NCBI GenBank assembly: GCA_041591915.1 | Contig: JBFHRB010000218.1 | Coordinates: forward strand, 1-5,682 | Length of the DNA stretch: 5,682 nt | From: JBFHRB01 sp041591915 | GTDB lineage: Bacteria > Actinomycetota > Nitriliruptoria > Nitriliruptorales > Nitriliruptoraceae | Direction of reading: 5' to 3' | Shown here: piece after piece, positions 1 to 5,431 of the stretch | Position numbering within the stretch: position 1 is the stretch's first letter | Layout: each line of letters begins with the position of its first letter | Notes under the pieces: model-generated | What the model was told of the DNA's origin: nothing | The model's input: the letters and a program-made list of their open reading frames with translations, nothing else | Databases searched by the model: none | Translations under genes and position numbers: made by a program

Positions 1-606
1 GAGGCGGTCGATCCGGGTCGTGTCGCCCTGATGCGTCGCCGTCAGCGCGGTCCGACCGCCGGGACACGGGGCCAGCAGATGGACCCGATCCCCGTAGCCG
101 TAGCCCGAGACCCGTCCTCGGCCGTCGACGGCCACGATCGCGGCGGGCTCGCGGCGGAGCGTGAACAGCGCCTCGGCCTCCGCGTCGCCCCAGGGCTCCC
201 GCATCGTCGCGTCGCGCATGGCCCGCGCCTCTTCCGGCGCGACGGGGACGCAGCCGAGGCTGATGTCGGGCGCGTCGTCGCCGAGGCGATCGCTGACGTA
301 GAAGGTGAGCATGGGCCCAACGGGGATGTCGCTTCGGCAGACGCCCGGCCGGTACGTGAACCGGACGACCGCCGGGACCTCTCCGGTCAACGCCTCGTCC
401 ACCTCGACCGTCAGCTGACGTTCACGGATGAACGGGACGAGGCGTGGCCTCCACTCGTCGACGACCGTCCCGACGAACGCGGCGTCGACGGCGTAGGGGT
501 TCGACTCCGGGCAGTCGCAGGACAACGCCTGCGCCGGGAAGGCCAGGGTGGCCAGCGGGAGCGCGGCCAGCAGCGTCGCGACCGCGCGTCTCGAGCTGAG
601 GTTCAG
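1..606 (-). CDS. Secreted cysteine-containing protein, TIMP/NTR-like pattern, 3' end outside window
   Basis: This frame is open from the left edge to 606 and gives 202 residues without a stop. Read from a CTG at 606-604, the N-terminus is a convincing signal peptide: MNLSSRR, a hydrophobic stretch at residues 8-23, and an AQA cleavage site at 25-27. The mature chain then opens with LSCDC (C30, C32), followed by a VDAAFVGTVVDE segment at 40-51. Further cysteines are C90, C119 and C181. A CxC near the mature N-terminus, an 'AFVGTV' strand and later single cysteines recall the OB-fold netrin/TIMP-like pattern of many bacterial secreted proteins; this is an inference from pattern only. SRR at 5-7 is a weak Tat-like motif. 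The gene lies directly behind the thioesterase and its start overlaps that stop codon, so translation is probably coupled. No substrate or partner can be named. Confidence 0.72.
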   Translation of the reverse strand, partial: MNLSSRRAVATLLAALPLATLAFPAQALSCDCPESNPYAVDAAFVGTVVDEWRPRLVPFIRERQLTVEVDEALTGEVPAVVRFTYRPGVCRSDIPVGPMLTFYVSDRLGDDAPDISLGCVPVAPEEARAMRDATMREPWGDAEAEALFTLRREPAAIVAVDGRGRVSGYGYGDRVHLLAPCPGGRTALTATHQGDTTRIDRL

Positions 607-1124
607 CCGTCGACCTCGGGCTTGTCCGGCTTGTAGGCACCGAGCCGGTCGATGCGCTCCTTGCGGATCTGCCGCCGGATCTCGGCCTGGGCCTGGCGGC
701 GGGCCTCCTCCGGGGTGTCGGCGATGAGCGGTGGGACCTTGGTTGGCCGGCCCTCGTCGTCGAGCGCGACGAAGACGAGGTAGGCCGACGTCGTGTGACG
801 GCGCTCGCCGGTGCGGGTGTGCTCGGCCTCGACCCTCACGCCGACCTCGAGGGAGGTCTCGCCCACGGCGTTCACCTGGGCCTTGACGACCAGGATCTCG
901 CCGACGTGGACCGGGGCGAGGAACCCGAGCTCGTCGATCGACGCGGTGACGCAGACGGTTCCGGCGTGTCGCGCCGCCGCGATGCCGCCGGCGTTGTCGA
1001 TCTCCTTCATGACGTTGCCACCGTGGGCGTTGCCGAGGGAGTTCGCGTCGAGGTGGGTGATGATCCGCGCGAGTTCCACGCGGGACGCGTGTGCGTGCTT
1101 GGGGGAGAGGTCGCGTTCAGCCAT
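603..1124 (-). CDS. Hotdog-fold acyl-CoA thioesterase (YkhA/YciA type)
   Basis: This 173-residue cytoplasmic protein should hydrolyse acyl-CoA thioesters to free acid and CoA. The hotdog signature is clear. Residues 26-43 read as D-A-N28-S-L-G, then HGG at 34-36, then D43, followed by the helix AGGIAAARHAG. N28 and D43 sit where the catalytic Asn and Asp of YciA/Acot-type enzymes lie. TASIDELGFLAPVHVGE (60-76) and SAYLVFVALDDEGRP (113-127) match the later strands of the family, with VPPL at 130-133. A charged helical tail follows (138-161). One hotdog domain is usual for bacterial members, which assemble into oligomers. The ATG at 1124 is chosen because the family homology begins just after it; an upstream in-frame extension to 1460 has no family features. 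No strong SD is visible. It leads the operon with the secreted protein. Substrate chain length cannot be read from sequence. Confidence 0.9.
   Translation of the reverse strand: MAERDLSPKHAHASRVELARIITHLDANSLGNAHGGNVMKEIDNAGGIAAARHAGTVCVTASIDELGFLAPVHVGEILVVKAQVNAVGETSLEVGVRVEAEHTRTGERRHTTSAYLVFVALDDEGRPTKVPPLIADTPEEARRQAQAEIRRQIRKERIDRLGAYKPDKPEVDG
604..617 (-). promoter_or_regulatory. SD and CTG start overlapping the thioesterase stop
   Basis: On the minus strand a GAGG (617-614) lies 7 nt before a CTG (606-604), which overlaps the TGA stop of the thioesterase (605-603). No ATG, GTG or TTG occurs in this frame at or upstream of the signal peptide as far as about 780. The first conventional start downstream is a TTG at residue 28, after the signal peptide. 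The spacing and the signal peptide together favour CTG initiation by re-initiating ribosomes. Confidence 0.55.
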
Positions 1125-1447
1125 GCGCGGAGTCTCGCAGGTCGCCCTCGCACGTGCACGGTCGCCACGGCCGGACGGTGTGGTCGGACGAGCGTGACGT
1201 CGCACGGCCCGGTCGCGTGCGTTCGTGGCCTCGAGAAATGCGATAGGCGCACGACTTTTCGGCTGATCCAATCGGTTTCTGATCCTTCGTGGCCATGGTT
1301 CGTAGTCACACTTCTGTGGATGATTCGATCTCAAGCAGCCGAGAAGCGATCGCAGACCGGACGCCCGCCGATCCCCTCCGGAACGGCATCCCCCTCCACC
1401 TGCGGTCGCGTCGATGCGGCCGCTCCCTGGGAGCCTTGAACAACTCC
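1125..1447. promoter_or_regulatory. Divergent intergenic region with presumed back-to-back promoters
   Basis: These 323 nt separate the minus-strand thioesterase operon from the plus-strand membrane protein operon, so both promoters should lie here. The stretch around 1240-1330 is clearly richer in A and T than the flanks, as expected for promoter DNA. It contains a direct repeat CTGATCC at 1263-1269 and 1279-1285, 16 nt apart. I could not find a -35/-10 pair with good spacing on either strand, so no promoter is placed. The part from about 1330 to 1447 has normal high GC and is probably leader for the plus-strand operon. No small gene or RNA is supported. Confidence 0.5.
1422..1434. promoter_or_regulatory. 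13-bp dyad overlapping the probable SD of the membrane protein gene
   Basis: GCTCCC-T-GGGAGC is a perfect 6-bp dyad around one base. Its right arm contains GGGAG (1429-1433), the only SD-like sequence before the ATG at 1448, though 14 nt away. The GGAG at 1430-1433 could also pair with CTCC at 1444-1447, directly before the ATG. Either pairing would hide the SD. It may be a chance palindrome. Confidence 0.3.
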
Positions 1448-1957
1448 ATGAACCGCACACTCGTGCGCGGGGGCGTCGTCGCCCTCATCGCCGCCGTCGT
1501 CGCCTTCGCGGGCCCGATGATCGGCATCACCACTGTCTGGCCCGCGCTCCTCGCTGCCGCCGTCGGCCTCGCCGCCGTCACGACCATCGGTCGTGCGGGC
1601 GCGTTCGTCGCCGGCGCCACCGTCTCGTGGTTCACCCTCGCCATCCGCGCCGGGTTCCTCCCGGACATGGCGGCCTCGCGTGCGCTCGCGGTCATCGCGG
1701 CCATCGCGCTGCTGACCGGCCTCGCCGTCGCCACCCGTGACCGCCTGCCCCTGTGGGCCGGCCTCGCGGGCTACGCGGCGTTCGCCGGCCTGTACGAGCC
1801 GCAGTTCGCCGCGGCCCCGACGAGCTTCCTCGTCGAGTCCCCGATCGCGCTGCTCGTCGTCCTCGCCTCGGCGGGGATCGGCTTCGTGATCGCCACCGCC
1901 ACGCACTTCGCCGGCCCGCACGCGGTCGCCTCGGCGAACGAGGGGGGTGTCCTCTGA
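1448..1957 (+). CDS. Small polytopic membrane protein, partner of the heptad surface protein
   Basis: This 169-residue, very hydrophobic protein has five or six likely membrane segments, near residues 8-26, 30-47, 50-70, 78-95, 100-116 and 131-152. The segments are rich in Ala, Val, Leu and Gly, with short loops such as RAGFLPDM (67-74), TRDRLP (96-101) and YEPQFAAAPTS (116-126). There is no signal peptide, cysteine or catalytic motif, and I do not recognise a family. The ATG at 1448 is chosen because it directly precedes the first membrane segment; an in-frame TTG at 1436 lies only 2 nt after GGGAG and is less likely. The open frame extends up to 1289, but that part looks like leader. Its stop codon overlaps the next start in TGATG, so the two proteins are made together. 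By context it may help place, fold or anchor the surface protein; that is inference. Confidence 0.85.
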   Translation: MNRTLVRGGVVALIAAVVAFAGPMIGITTVWPALLAAAVGLAAVTTIGRAGAFVAGATVSWFTLAIRAGFLPDMAASRALAVIAAIALLTGLAVATRDRLPLWAGLAGYAAFAGLYEPQFAAAPTSFLVESPIALLVVLASAGIGFVIATATHFAGPHAVASANEGGVL

Positions 1958-1959
1958 TG
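1941..1959 (+). promoter_or_regulatory. SD and TGATG coupling site of the heptad protein
   Basis: AGGGGGG (1941-1947) lies 9 nt before the ATG at 1957-1959, and the TGA of the membrane protein gene (1955-1957) shares its A with this ATG. This fixes the start of the large protein, because the in-frame extension back to 1753 lies wholly inside the upstream gene. Translational coupling is expected. Confidence 0.85.
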
Positions 1960-4947
1960 CGCACCTCCACGCGCCTCGTCGCTGCCGGTCTCGTCAGCCT
2001 GCTCGCCGTCGCCCCGGCGACGGCGCTCGCCGAGCCCACCGTCGGTGGCCCGGTGACGCACCGCCAGTCCGTGCTGACGTCGCTCGACGCCACCGGAGCG
2101 GTCCGCTCGAGCTCGGTCATCACCCAGCTCAGCACCACCTCGGTCGGTGACGTGGACGTGGCCCTCGCGGGCCAGTCCACCAGCGGCCTCCGCAACCTCG
2201 ACGGCTTCGGCCGCCCCCGCAGCCAGGACGGCAACCTCGTCGTCCAGGTGCCGGCCGGCGGTGTCGTCCGCACCATCGCGGACAGCACCGTCGACACGCC
2301 CGTCGCCTTCACGGTGAGCTACACCCTCGACGGTGAGACGGTCACCCCGAAGGAGCTCGTGGGCCGCTCGGGTGTCGTCGAGGTCACCTACGACATCCGC
2401 AACCTGACCGCCCAGCCCACCGAGCTGACCTACCGCGACGGTGACGGCACCACGAAGACCGAGACGGTCGACGTGGCCGTGCCCTTCGTCGGCTCGCTCT
2501 CGACGACCCTCGACGGCCGCTTCGCCGACGTCGAGGCGCCGGGCGCGGTGGTGGTCGGTGACGGCCGCGGCAACACGGTCGTCAACTGGTCGCTCCTGCT
2601 CTTCTCGCCGCTCGGCTCCGAGAACGTGACGATCAGCTACCGCGCGATCGTCGAGGACGCGATCGTCCCGGCTGCTCGCGCGCAGGTGCTCCCCGTCGAC
2701 TCGTCGAGCTTCGGCTCGCTCGCGGCGACGGAGACGGCCTACTCGAACGCCACCAACGACACGCGTCAGCTGACGCTGGGCGCGGTCGAGATCGACCGCA
2801 ACGTGCAGCGTCTCGCTGCGGGTGCGCGTGAGCTGCTGGCCGGCCTCGTGAAGCTGTCGGACGGCTCTCGCCAGCTCGCCGACGGCCTCGGTGACGCGTC
2901 GGACGGCGCTGGCCAGCTCTCGGCCGGTATGACCACCGCTCGCACCGGTGGCGACGAGCTCACCTCCGGGCTGGGTCGTCTCGCGGGTGGTAGCGCCGAC
3001 CTCGCTGCGGGCATGACCCGCGCGCGTGACGGTGGCGACCTCCTCAACGGCGGCCTCCTCGCCCTGTACGCGGGCAGCCGTGACCTCAAGGCGGGCCTCG
3101 CGCAGGCACGTCAGGGTGGGGCCGACCTCTCGGCTGGCCTCGGCCAGATCGACGGCGGTGCCCAGCAGCTGCACGCCGGCACGAGCCAGCTCGCTGGCGG
3201 GGCTGCGGAGCTCGACGCCAAGGCTGGCGAGCTCGCGGTGGGCGCCGGCCAGGTGAGCGCGGGTGCCACCCAGCTCCTGGGCGGCCTCGAGCTGCTCGCC
3301 AAGTCCGTCAACGACCCGGCAGCGGGCCTGCCCGCGGCGATCGCTGGTGTGGCCATGCTGCGTGCCGGTGTCGGCGACGCGGCGACGGCGGACACCCTCG
3401 TCAACGGCATGCACCGCATCGGGCTCGGGCTGTCCAACGCCGCCTGTGACCCCGCCAACCCCACCGACCCCGCCAACCCGTGTGGTGTCCGTGAGGTCCT
3501 GGGCCTGCTGGCTGCCGGTGTCGGCACGACCTCGACGTCGGGCAGCCTCGCCAACGGCGTGGCGCTCGTCGACGGAGGCCTCGACAACCCGCTGTGTGAC
3601 CCTGCCAACCCCACCGACCCGGCCAACCCGTGCGGTGTGAAGCAGGGCGCCCAGCAGATCGCGGCCGGTGCCGGCCAGCTCGTCACCGACCTGGGCAACG
3701 CCAAGGTCGCCCTCGAGTCCCTGCTGCCTGCGGTCGCCGGTGACCCCGTCGTCCACGGCACGCTCACGGCCATCATCGGCCAGATCGGTGACGCGAACAC
3801 GGCGAACACGGCCATCTGGGGTGCCACCCGCATCTCGGCCGGTGCCAACGGGATCGTCACGGGGCTCGACGCGAAGCTGCTGCCCGGACTCGACCAGATC
3901 GCCGCTGGGCTCGCCCAGACGCGCTCCGGCCTCGACGCCCTGACGGCAGCCGTGGGTGACCCGGCGACGGCGAACACGCTCCGCAACGGTGTTGCCCGTG
4001 TGGTCGCTGGCCTGTCCAACCCGGTCTGTGACCTCGCGAACCCGTCGGACCCGGCGAACCCCTGTGGTGTCGCCGAGGGCCTGGGCTCGCTCGGTGCCGG
4101 CCTCGACGCAGCGCTGGTCGGCTTCAACGCCGGGCTGGGCTCGACGACGGTCCCGGGGACGACGCTCCTGTACGGCGCTGGCCAGCTGGCCGGTGGCACC
4201 CAGCTCGTGGCCGGCGGCGCCTCGCGCCTGCAGGCCGAGGGCACGGCTGCGGTCGCCGCTGGTGCCGCGCAGGTCGACGCCGGTGCGGGCCAGCTCGCCG
4301 CCGGTGCGGGTGCCGCCCACGCCGGTGCGCAGCAGCTCGCGGCTGGCCTCGTCCAGCTCGACGAGGGTGGCGCCAAGCTGGTGGACGGCGCTGGCCAGGC
4401 TTCGGCCGGTGCCACGTCGCTCGCCGACGGGCTGTCGCAGCTCGACGCCGGTGCGGGCCAGCTCGCCGACGGGGCGCGTGCCGCCTCCGACGGTGGGACC
4501 CGCCTCGCGGCCGGGCTGCTCCAGCTCGAGGATGGTGCTGGCCGCCTGGCCGGTGGCCTCGGTGCCGCCGAGGCCGGGTCCGTGCAGGTCGCGGACGGCA
4601 TGCAGCTCGCGAAGATCGGTGGCGACCAGCTCGCCGCCGGTGCGGGCCGCCTGACCGAGGAGGGCACGGCAGTGCTCGCCGAGAAGGTCGACGCGGCGTC
4701 CGGTTCGACCGCCCTGCTCCTCGAGCGGGTGCGTGCGGCCGATGCCCGTGGCCAGGCCGAGAAGCTGCCGTACCCGACCGTCGAGGGCGCTGACGCCTCC
4801 GCCGTCTACCAGTTCGACATCGCGGGCCTCGGCGCCGCGAGCGGGCTGGCCACCGGTGGGATGGCGCTCGTCGCGGTCGGTCTGCTCGGCGCCGCTGGCG
4901 GCCTCATGGTCGTGACGCGACGTCGTCCGATGGCGCTGGCTGCCTGA
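1957..4947 (+). CDS. Large surface-anchored xxxLxxG heptad-repeat protein (YhgE/Pip-related type)
   Basis: This 996-residue exported protein has a clear modular plan. Residues 1-25 are a signal peptide (MRTSTR, hydrophobic core, ALA cleavage before E26). Residues 26-280 are a beta-rich ectodomain in which VSYTLDGETVTPKELVGRSG and the following VTYDIRN strand resemble the N-terminal domain of xxxLxxG heptad surface proteins. Residues 283-443 are 23 unbroken heptads. Residues 444-769 are less regular and carry three Cys-bracketed loops. Residues 770-902 are heptads again. Then come a short domain with YPTVEGADASAVYQFDI, one membrane segment (about 966-986) and a TRRRP cytoplasmic stop. It should sit outside the membrane as a long helical or coiled fibre anchored at its C-terminus. 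Unlike YhgE/Pip, it has one anchor rather than several C-terminal membrane segments; the coupled membrane protein may supply the rest. Ligand or function is unknown. Its six cysteines are all in the three loops. Confidence 0.92.
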   Translation: MRTSTRLVAAGLVSLLAVAPATALAEPTVGGPVTHRQSVLTSLDATGAVRSSSVITQLSTTSVGDVDVALAGQSTSGLRNLDGFGRPRSQDGNLVVQVPAGGVVRTIADSTVDTPVAFTVSYTLDGETVTPKELVGRSGVVEVTYDIRNLTAQPTELTYRDGDGTTKTETVDVAVPFVGSLSTTLDGRFADVEAPGAVVVGDGRGNTVVNWSLLLFSPLGSENVTISYRAIVEDAIVPAARAQVLPVDSSSFGSLAATETAYSNATNDTRQLTLGAVEIDRNVQRLAAGARELLAGLVKLSDGSRQLADGLGDASDGAGQLSAGMTTARTGGDELTSGLGRLAGGSADLAAGMTRARDGGDLLNGGLLALYAGSRDLKAGLAQARQGGADLSAGLGQIDGGAQQLHAGTSQLAGGAAELDAKAGELAVGAGQVSAGATQLLGGLELLAKSVNDPAAGLPAAIAGVAMLRAGVGDAATADTLVNGMHRIGLGLSNAACDPANPTDPANPCGVREVLGLLAAGVGTTSTSGSLANGVALVDGGLDNPLCDPANPTDPANPCGVKQGAQQIAAGAGQLVTDLGNAKVALESLLPAVAGDPVVHGTLTAIIGQIGDANTANTAIWGATRISAGANGIVTGLDAKLLPGLDQIAAGLAQTRSGLDALTAAVGDPATANTLRNGVARVVAGLSNPVCDLANPSDPANPCGVAEGLGSLGAGLDAALVGFNAGLGSTTVPGTTLLYGAGQLAGGTQLVAGGASRLQAEGTAAVAAGAAQVDAGAGQLAAGAGAAHAGAQQLAAGLVQLDEGGAKLVDGAGQASAGATSLADGLSQLDAGAGQLADGARAASDGGTRLAAGLLQLEDGAGRLAGGLGAAEAGSVQVADGMQLAKIGGDQLAAGAGRLTEEGTAVLAEKVDAASGSTALLLERVRAADARGQAEKLPYPTVEGADASAVYQFDIAGLGAASGLATGGMALVAVGLLGAAGGLMVVTRRRPMALAA
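2803..3285 (+). repeat. First heptad block: 23 consecutive xxxLxxG units (residues 283-443)
   Basis: The coding sequence runs as VQRLAAG, ARELLAG, LVKLSDG, SRQLADG and so on to ATQLLGG without insertion or deletion. Gly ends nearly every heptad (one ends in Lys, AAELDAK), and Leu usually holds the fourth place. Units 7-18 form three 28-residue superrepeats at 2929-3012, 3013-3096 and 3097-3180, each starting with an M/L-x-x-A-R-x-G heptad and followed by GDxLxxG or GADLSAG. Confidence 0.93.
3373..3489 (+). repeat. Cys-loop repeat A (residues 473-511)
   Basis: This is the first copy of a 39-residue unit: GDAATADTLVNG, a short amphipathic part ending GLSNAAC, then the loop CDPANPTDPANPC (C497 to C509) and GV. 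The two cysteines, 11 residues apart, are likely to form a disulfide outside the cell. The loop interrupts the heptad pattern. Confidence 0.85.
3523..3639 (+). repeat. Cys-loop repeat B (residues 523-561)
   Basis: This is the second copy of the 39-residue unit. It aligns without gaps to copies A and C: GTTSTSGSLANGVALVDGGL, then NPLC and the same 13-residue loop CDPANPTDPANPC (C547 to C559), then GV. It begins 50 residues after copy A. Confidence 0.85.
3787..3861 (+). repeat. Degenerate repeat unit without the Cys loop (residues 611-635)
   Basis: GDANTANTAIWGATRISAG resembles the start of copies A and C (GDxATAxTLxNGxxR) but runs on into IVTGLDAKLL, with no cysteines and no Asp/Asn/Pro loop. 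It is probably a relic or variant of the same unit. Confidence 0.5.
3955..4071 (+). repeat. Cys-loop repeat C (residues 667-705)
   Basis: This is the third full copy: GDPATANTLRNGVARVVAGL, then NPVC and the loop CDLANPSDPANPC (C691 to C703), then GV. It starts 194 residues after copy A and carries two substitutions in the loop (P to L, T to S), while cysteine spacing is kept. Confidence 0.85.
4274..4300 (+). repeat. 27-bp exact direct repeat, copy 1
   Basis: This 27-bp sequence is identical to 4442-4468. The copies are 168 bp apart, exactly eight heptads or two 28-residue superrepeats, and are read in the same frame as DAGAGQLA. The identity at silent positions suggests duplication or conversion within the gene. 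Confidence 0.85.
4442..4468 (+). repeat. 27-bp exact direct repeat, copy 2
   Basis: Second copy of the 27-bp sequence at 4274-4300. The flanking bases differ on both sides. Confidence 0.85.
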
Positions 4948-4960
4948 TTCCCGGAGGGGA

Positions 4961-5009
4961 ACACGGGCCGAGGGCCGGGCTCATGCCCGGCCCTCGGTCG
5001 TTCCCGTGT
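4961..5009. terminator. Strong, probably bidirectional terminator hairpin
   Basis: A perfect 13-bp stem, CCGAGGGCCGGGC (4968-4980) with its complement (4985-4997), encloses a 4-nt loop TCAT. An outer pair ACACGGG (4961-4967) and CCCGTGT (5003-5009) extends it across a 5-nt bulge at 4998-5002. It starts 13 nt after the stop of the heptad protein and ends 15 nt before the stop of the convergent zinc-ribbon gene. No T-run follows on either strand, as is common in high-GC genomes. Confidence 0.85.
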
Positions 5010-5024
5010 CGATCGGGCGCCCGC

Positions 5025-5279
5025 TCACGCCGCGCGGAGGTCGTGCGCGCACGGGCAGGCGAGGGGCTCGGGGATCGACCCGTAGCCGTCGCAGGTCGGG
5101 CAGTCGTCGAGGCCGGCGCCGAGGCACTCGTCGCACCAGGTGAGCTGGGGTGAGCCGCCCGTCGCGTCGAAGGGGTCGAGCCAGCCGGTGTCGCGGCAGT
5201 CCTCGCACCGCGGCCCCCGGTCGGGTGCCGGGCCGAGGTCGATGAGCGTGATCTGCGTGGTGGTCGCGGCGGTCTGCAT
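5025..5279 (-). CDS. Small zinc-ribbon protein with DnaJ-like CxxC motifs
   Basis: This 84-residue soluble protein carries four cysteine pairs: C25-x2-C28 followed by RDTG, C49-x2-C52 followed by LGAG, C60-x2-C63 followed by DGYG, and C75-P-C77. The first three resemble the CxxCxGxG repeats of the DnaJ central domain, where two zinc ions are each held by two repeats; there is no J domain. It probably binds one or two zinc ions and serves as a small structural or protein-contact module. The ATG at 5279 is fixed by GGAGGA at 5291-5286, 6 nt upstream; the frame stays open to beyond 5560, but that extension is Arg/Pro-rich and crosses a tandem repeat. The first 20 residues, with TTTQITLIDLG, look like a short lead strand. 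It is convergent with the heptad gene and shares the hairpin. No specific function can be assigned. Confidence 0.8.
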   Translation of the reverse strand: MQTAATTTQITLIDLGPAPDRGPRCEDCRDTGWLDPFDATGGSPQLTWCDECLGAGLDDCPTCDGYGSIPEPLACPCAHDLRAA

Positions 5280-5285
5280 CTCGGG

Positions 5286-5291
5286 TCCTCC
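5286..5291 (-). promoter_or_regulatory. Strong SD that sets the start of the zinc-ribbon gene
   Basis: The minus strand reads GGAGGA at 5291-5286, then 6 nt, then ATG at 5279-5277. It is one of the two strongest SDs in the window and argues against the longer upstream frame. Confidence 0.85.
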
Positions 5292-5296
5292 GGGGC

Positions 5297-5349
5297 GGGT
5301 CGGCGAAGGCGCGGGTCGGCGAAGGCGCGGGTCGGGTCGGCGAAGGGGT
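5297..5349. repeat. 16-bp tandem repeat upstream of the zinc-ribbon gene
   Basis: GGGTCGGCGAAGGCGC occurs twice head to tail (5297-5312 and 5313-5328). A partial GGGTC (5329-5333) and a third unit diverging after GGGTCGGCGAAGG (5334-5346) follow. The array begins 6 bp upstream of the SD, so it would lie in the leader of the zinc-ribbon mRNA. It may be slippage-prone sequence or a protein binding array. Confidence 0.8.
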
Positions 5350-5431
5350 CGTCCAGCCACCACGGATGATGGCAGCGGGGTGTGACACGACCACGTAGCC
5401 CCCGCGCCCCGAGGACCCGCGCCCCCATCAT

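Larger units (their letters stand above)
4264..4641 (+). repeat. Second heptad block: 18 xxxLxxG units (residues 770-895)
   Basis: Units run AAQVDAG, AGQLAAG, AGAAHAG, AQQLAAG up to GDQLAAG, all ending in Gly. The third of every four units has Ala instead of Leu at the fourth place (AGAAHAG, AGQASAG, ARAASDG, LGAAEAG), which shows a 28-residue period. A less perfect unit AGRLTEE follows. Confidence 0.92.

Noticed and set aside
31..636. 201-residue plus-strand frame opposite the secreted protein
   Set aside because: It is Arg/Asp/Gly-rich with no recognisable domain, while the opposite strand encodes a signal peptide and spaced cysteines.
1125..1460. N-terminal extension of the thioesterase to a 285-residue protein
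   Set aside because: The added 112 residues are Arg/Pro/Ser-rich, match no part of the hotdog family and run through the locally AT-richer divergent spacer. The family homology starts just after the ATG at 1124.
1753..1956. Upstream extension of the heptad protein by 68 residues
   Set aside because: It lies inside the membrane protein gene in another frame, is Arg-rich, and would bury the signal peptide. The AGGGGGG before ATG 1957 fixes the start.
3445..4065. Asp/Asn loops as dockerin, EF-hand or thrombospondin type 3 calcium motifs
   Set aside because: The spacing of Asp and Asn with Pro in nearly every third place does not fit DxDxDG-type loops. Metal binding remains only a possibility.
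1771..4320. 849-residue open frame on the minus strand opposite the heptad gene
   Set aside because: It is the antisense shadow of a highly repetitive high-GC gene. The composition is Arg/Gly/Asp/Val-rich with no domain and no SD, while the plus strand has a signal peptide, heptads and anchor.
2803..4641. Possible CRISPR or other DNA repeat array
   Set aside because: The periodicity is 21 bp and in frame, the units diverge at the DNA level and there are no unique spacers. It is protein-level heptad repetition.
3111..4667. 518-residue minus-strand frame rich in Pro, Ala and Ser
   Set aside because: It is the reverse reading of the Gly/Leu/Ala heptads, and the repeat alone explains its openness and composition.
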